6,380 nt of DNA from Deltaproteobacteria bacterium. GTDB lineage: Bacteria; SAR324; NAC60-12. This document shows, in pieces, positions 4,927 to 6,380 of this stretch. Below the pieces are notes generated by a model. The model did not search any database, was not told the DNA's origin, and saw nothing but the letters and a program-made list of their open reading frames with translations. The stretch spans positions 4,590 to 10,969 of the forward strand of contig PAZT01000016.1 in assembly GCA_002716165.1 (NCBI GenBank), written 5' to 3'. Each line of letters opens with the position of its first letter. Position 1 is the first letter of the stretch. Made by a program: the position numbers and the translations under genes.

Positions 4927-6380
4927 ATGGCTGTATCATCACAAAACACTTACAAAAATTTGATTGAAATGCTAGATAATTCGCAGAAACGTTTTGCTGA
5001 TCGTCCATTGTTTGGGACAAAACGCGACGGGAATTACGAGTGGACAACTTATAAACAGTTTGCTGAGAAGGTAGATGATTTGCGAGGTGGATTAGGATCT
5101 TTAGGTATTACTTCCGGGGATAAGGTAGCAATAATATCTAAAAACACTGAAGAATGGGCTGTATCTGCCTATGCTACGTATGGTTTATGTGGAATGCATA
5201 TCCCAATGTACGAGACTCAATTGGCAAAAGAATGGGAATATATTGTCAAGGACTGTTCAGCAAAAGTGCTCCTAGTATCAAATCCTGATGTACTAAAACA
5301 AACTCTTGATTTCCCTAAACGTATTGACTCACTTAAAGAAGTGATTTTGATATCTGGAAAAAGTTCAAACGAAGTTAAAACTTTTGATGATTTGATAAAT
5401 ATAGGACGTGAAAATCCTATTGAAGCTCAGCAACCTGAATCAGGTTCTCCTATGGGAATGATCTACACCTCAGGAACTACAGGTGATCCTAAAGGGGTGA
5501 TTCTAAGTCATAGGAATATTATTTTTGAGTGCCAAGCAGTTTTACCATTGCTAGGAATGACTGAAAATGACCGTTCTTTAGCATTTTTGCCATGGGCACA
5601 TGTCTTTGGTCAGGTTGCGGAGGTTCATGGACTATTGAATTCTGGGGGTTCCGCAGGACTGGTTGATGATGTTAATACTCTTATTGAAGAACTTGCAGTT
5701 GTTAAACCAAGTATGTTTTTTGCTGTTCCCAGAGTCTATAATCGTATTTATGAACGTTTGACTGGTCAAATGCAAGAAAAGCCTGGTTTTATACGTTCTT
5801 TGTTCTATGAGGGGCTAAAGCAGGCTAAGCGAGAAAGAGAAGGTGAAGAATTGGGGTTTATGGAGAATTTAAAACTTACTCTGGCACGTAAAATAATTTT
5901 CAAGAAAGTATTAAAACGATTCGGTGGTAATTTGCGTATTGCAGTAAGTGGTGCCAGTGCCTTGAGTCCAGATGTGGCTGAGTTTGTAAATGACCTAGGT
6001 ATTAGTCTTTATGAAGGTTATGGACTTAGTGAAAATACTGCAGCATTAACAGTTAATTATCCTGGGTCAAGAAAATTTGGATCTGTAGGCAAATCCTTAC
6101 CTGGAGTAAAAATTGAAATAGATAATTCAGTAAAAGGCTCCAAAGAAGAAGACGGAGAAATTGTTGCATACGGAGAAAATATAATGCTCGGTTATCACAA
6201 TTTGCCAGATAAAACAAATGAAACCATTACATCTGATGGTGGATTAAAAACTGGAGATCTTGGACATTTGGATTCAGAAGGCTACCTTTACATAACAGGA
6301 AGAGTTAAAGAACAATATAAGCTTGATATTGGAGAATATGTAGCACCTGCACCATTGGAAGAAGCACTTAAATTAAGCGC
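4927..6380 (+). CDS. Long-chain acyl-CoA synthetase (AMP-forming), 3' end cut by the window
   Basis: The frame is open from the ATG at 4927 to the window edge, giving 484 residues. The eukaryote-like long-chain acyl-CoA synthetase group (COG1022/FAA1 type) runs about 600, so roughly four fifths is present. Such enzymes activate a fatty acid with ATP to acyl-AMP and then to acyl-CoA, for beta-oxidation or lipid assembly, at the inner face of the membrane. Visible adenylation motifs are the phosphate loop YTSGTTGDPKGV (180-191), LPWAHVFGQ (221-229), GASALSP (342-348), the YEGYGLSEN motif (362-370), the ribose-binding aspartate in KTGDLGHLD (441-449), and the hinge GRVKEQYK (458-465), followed by GEYVAPAPLEE. 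This last form, with EQYK and a PAPLEE tail, is typical of the long-chain group and not of acetyl-CoA synthetases. No signal peptide or membrane helix is apparent. The chain-length preference cannot be read from the sequence. All core motifs within the window are intact. Confidence 0.95.
   Translation, partial: MAVSSQNTYKNLIEMLDNSQKRFADRPLFGTKRDGNYEWTTYKQFAEKVDDLRGGLGSLGITSGDKVAIISKNTEEWAVSAYATYGLCGMHIPMYETQLAKEWEYIVKDCSAKVLLVSNPDVLKQTLDFPKRIDSLKEVILISGKSSNEVKTFDDLINIGRENPIEAQQPESGSPMGMIYTSGTTGDPKGVILSHRNIIFECQAVLPLLGMTENDRSLAFLPWAHVFGQVAEVHGLLNSGGSAGLVDDVNTLIEELAVVKPSMFFAVPRVYNRIYERLTGQMQEKPGFIRSLFYEGLKQAKREREGEELGFMENLKLTLARKIIFKKVLKRFGGNLRIAVSGASALSPDVAEFVNDLGISLYEGYGLSENTAALTVNYPGSRKFGSVGKSLPGVKIEIDNSVKGSKEEDGEIVAYGENIMLGYHNLPDKTNETITSDGGLKTGDLGHLDSEGYLYITGRVKEQYKLDIGEYVAPAPLEEALKLS

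Overview
This window is an AT-rich bacterial chromosomal segment with every gene on the + strand. It holds five complete or nearly complete protein genes and the tail of a sixth. It looks like ordinary housekeeping chromosome with one poorly characterised stretch at the 5' side. There are no transposases, integrases, CRISPR repeats, tRNA or rRNA genes that I can see. Short leaders, Shine-Dalgarno-type sites on most genes and a sigma70-like promoter point to a bacterium. The AT-rich coding sequence, the aspartate-rich (magnesium-type) porphobilinogen synthase and the proteobacterial or cyanobacterial flavour of the dihydroorotase fit an uncultured, possibly marine, Gram-negative lineage. I cannot place it further from sequence alone.

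Layout. Positions 1-150 carry the 3' end of an unrecognised gene. Positions 204-1889 encode a 561-residue protein with about four N-terminal membrane helices and a long soluble helical C-terminal part that I do not recognise. Positions 2029-2391 encode a 120-residue putative DNA-binding regulator, with an HTH-like N-terminus, a basic linker and a C-terminal SpoVT/AbrB-type domain. It has a good Shine-Dalgarno site and a plausible promoter that sits between the arms of a perfect 9-bp inverted repeat. Positions 2523-3509 are hemB, which overlaps by 4 bases with a dihydroorotase gene (3506-4819). From 4927 to the window end runs a long-chain acyl-CoA synthetase that is cut by the window edge.

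How the genes relate. hemB and the dihydroorotase gene are almost certainly one transcription unit, joining tetrapyrrole synthesis to what is annotated as pyrimidine synthesis; no biochemical link is obvious. The acyl-CoA synthetase lies 107 bp downstream with its own ribosome-binding site and may or may not share the transcript. The regulator stands between the membrane-protein gene and the hemB operon; its own promoter region carries the inverted repeat, so autoregulation is the simplest hypothesis. I found no clearly new multi-gene system. The points most worth a second look are the unrecognised membrane protein, the reversed-order HTH/AbrB-type regulator with its repeat-flanked promoter, and the dihydroorotase with a glutamine in place of the first metal-binding histidine.
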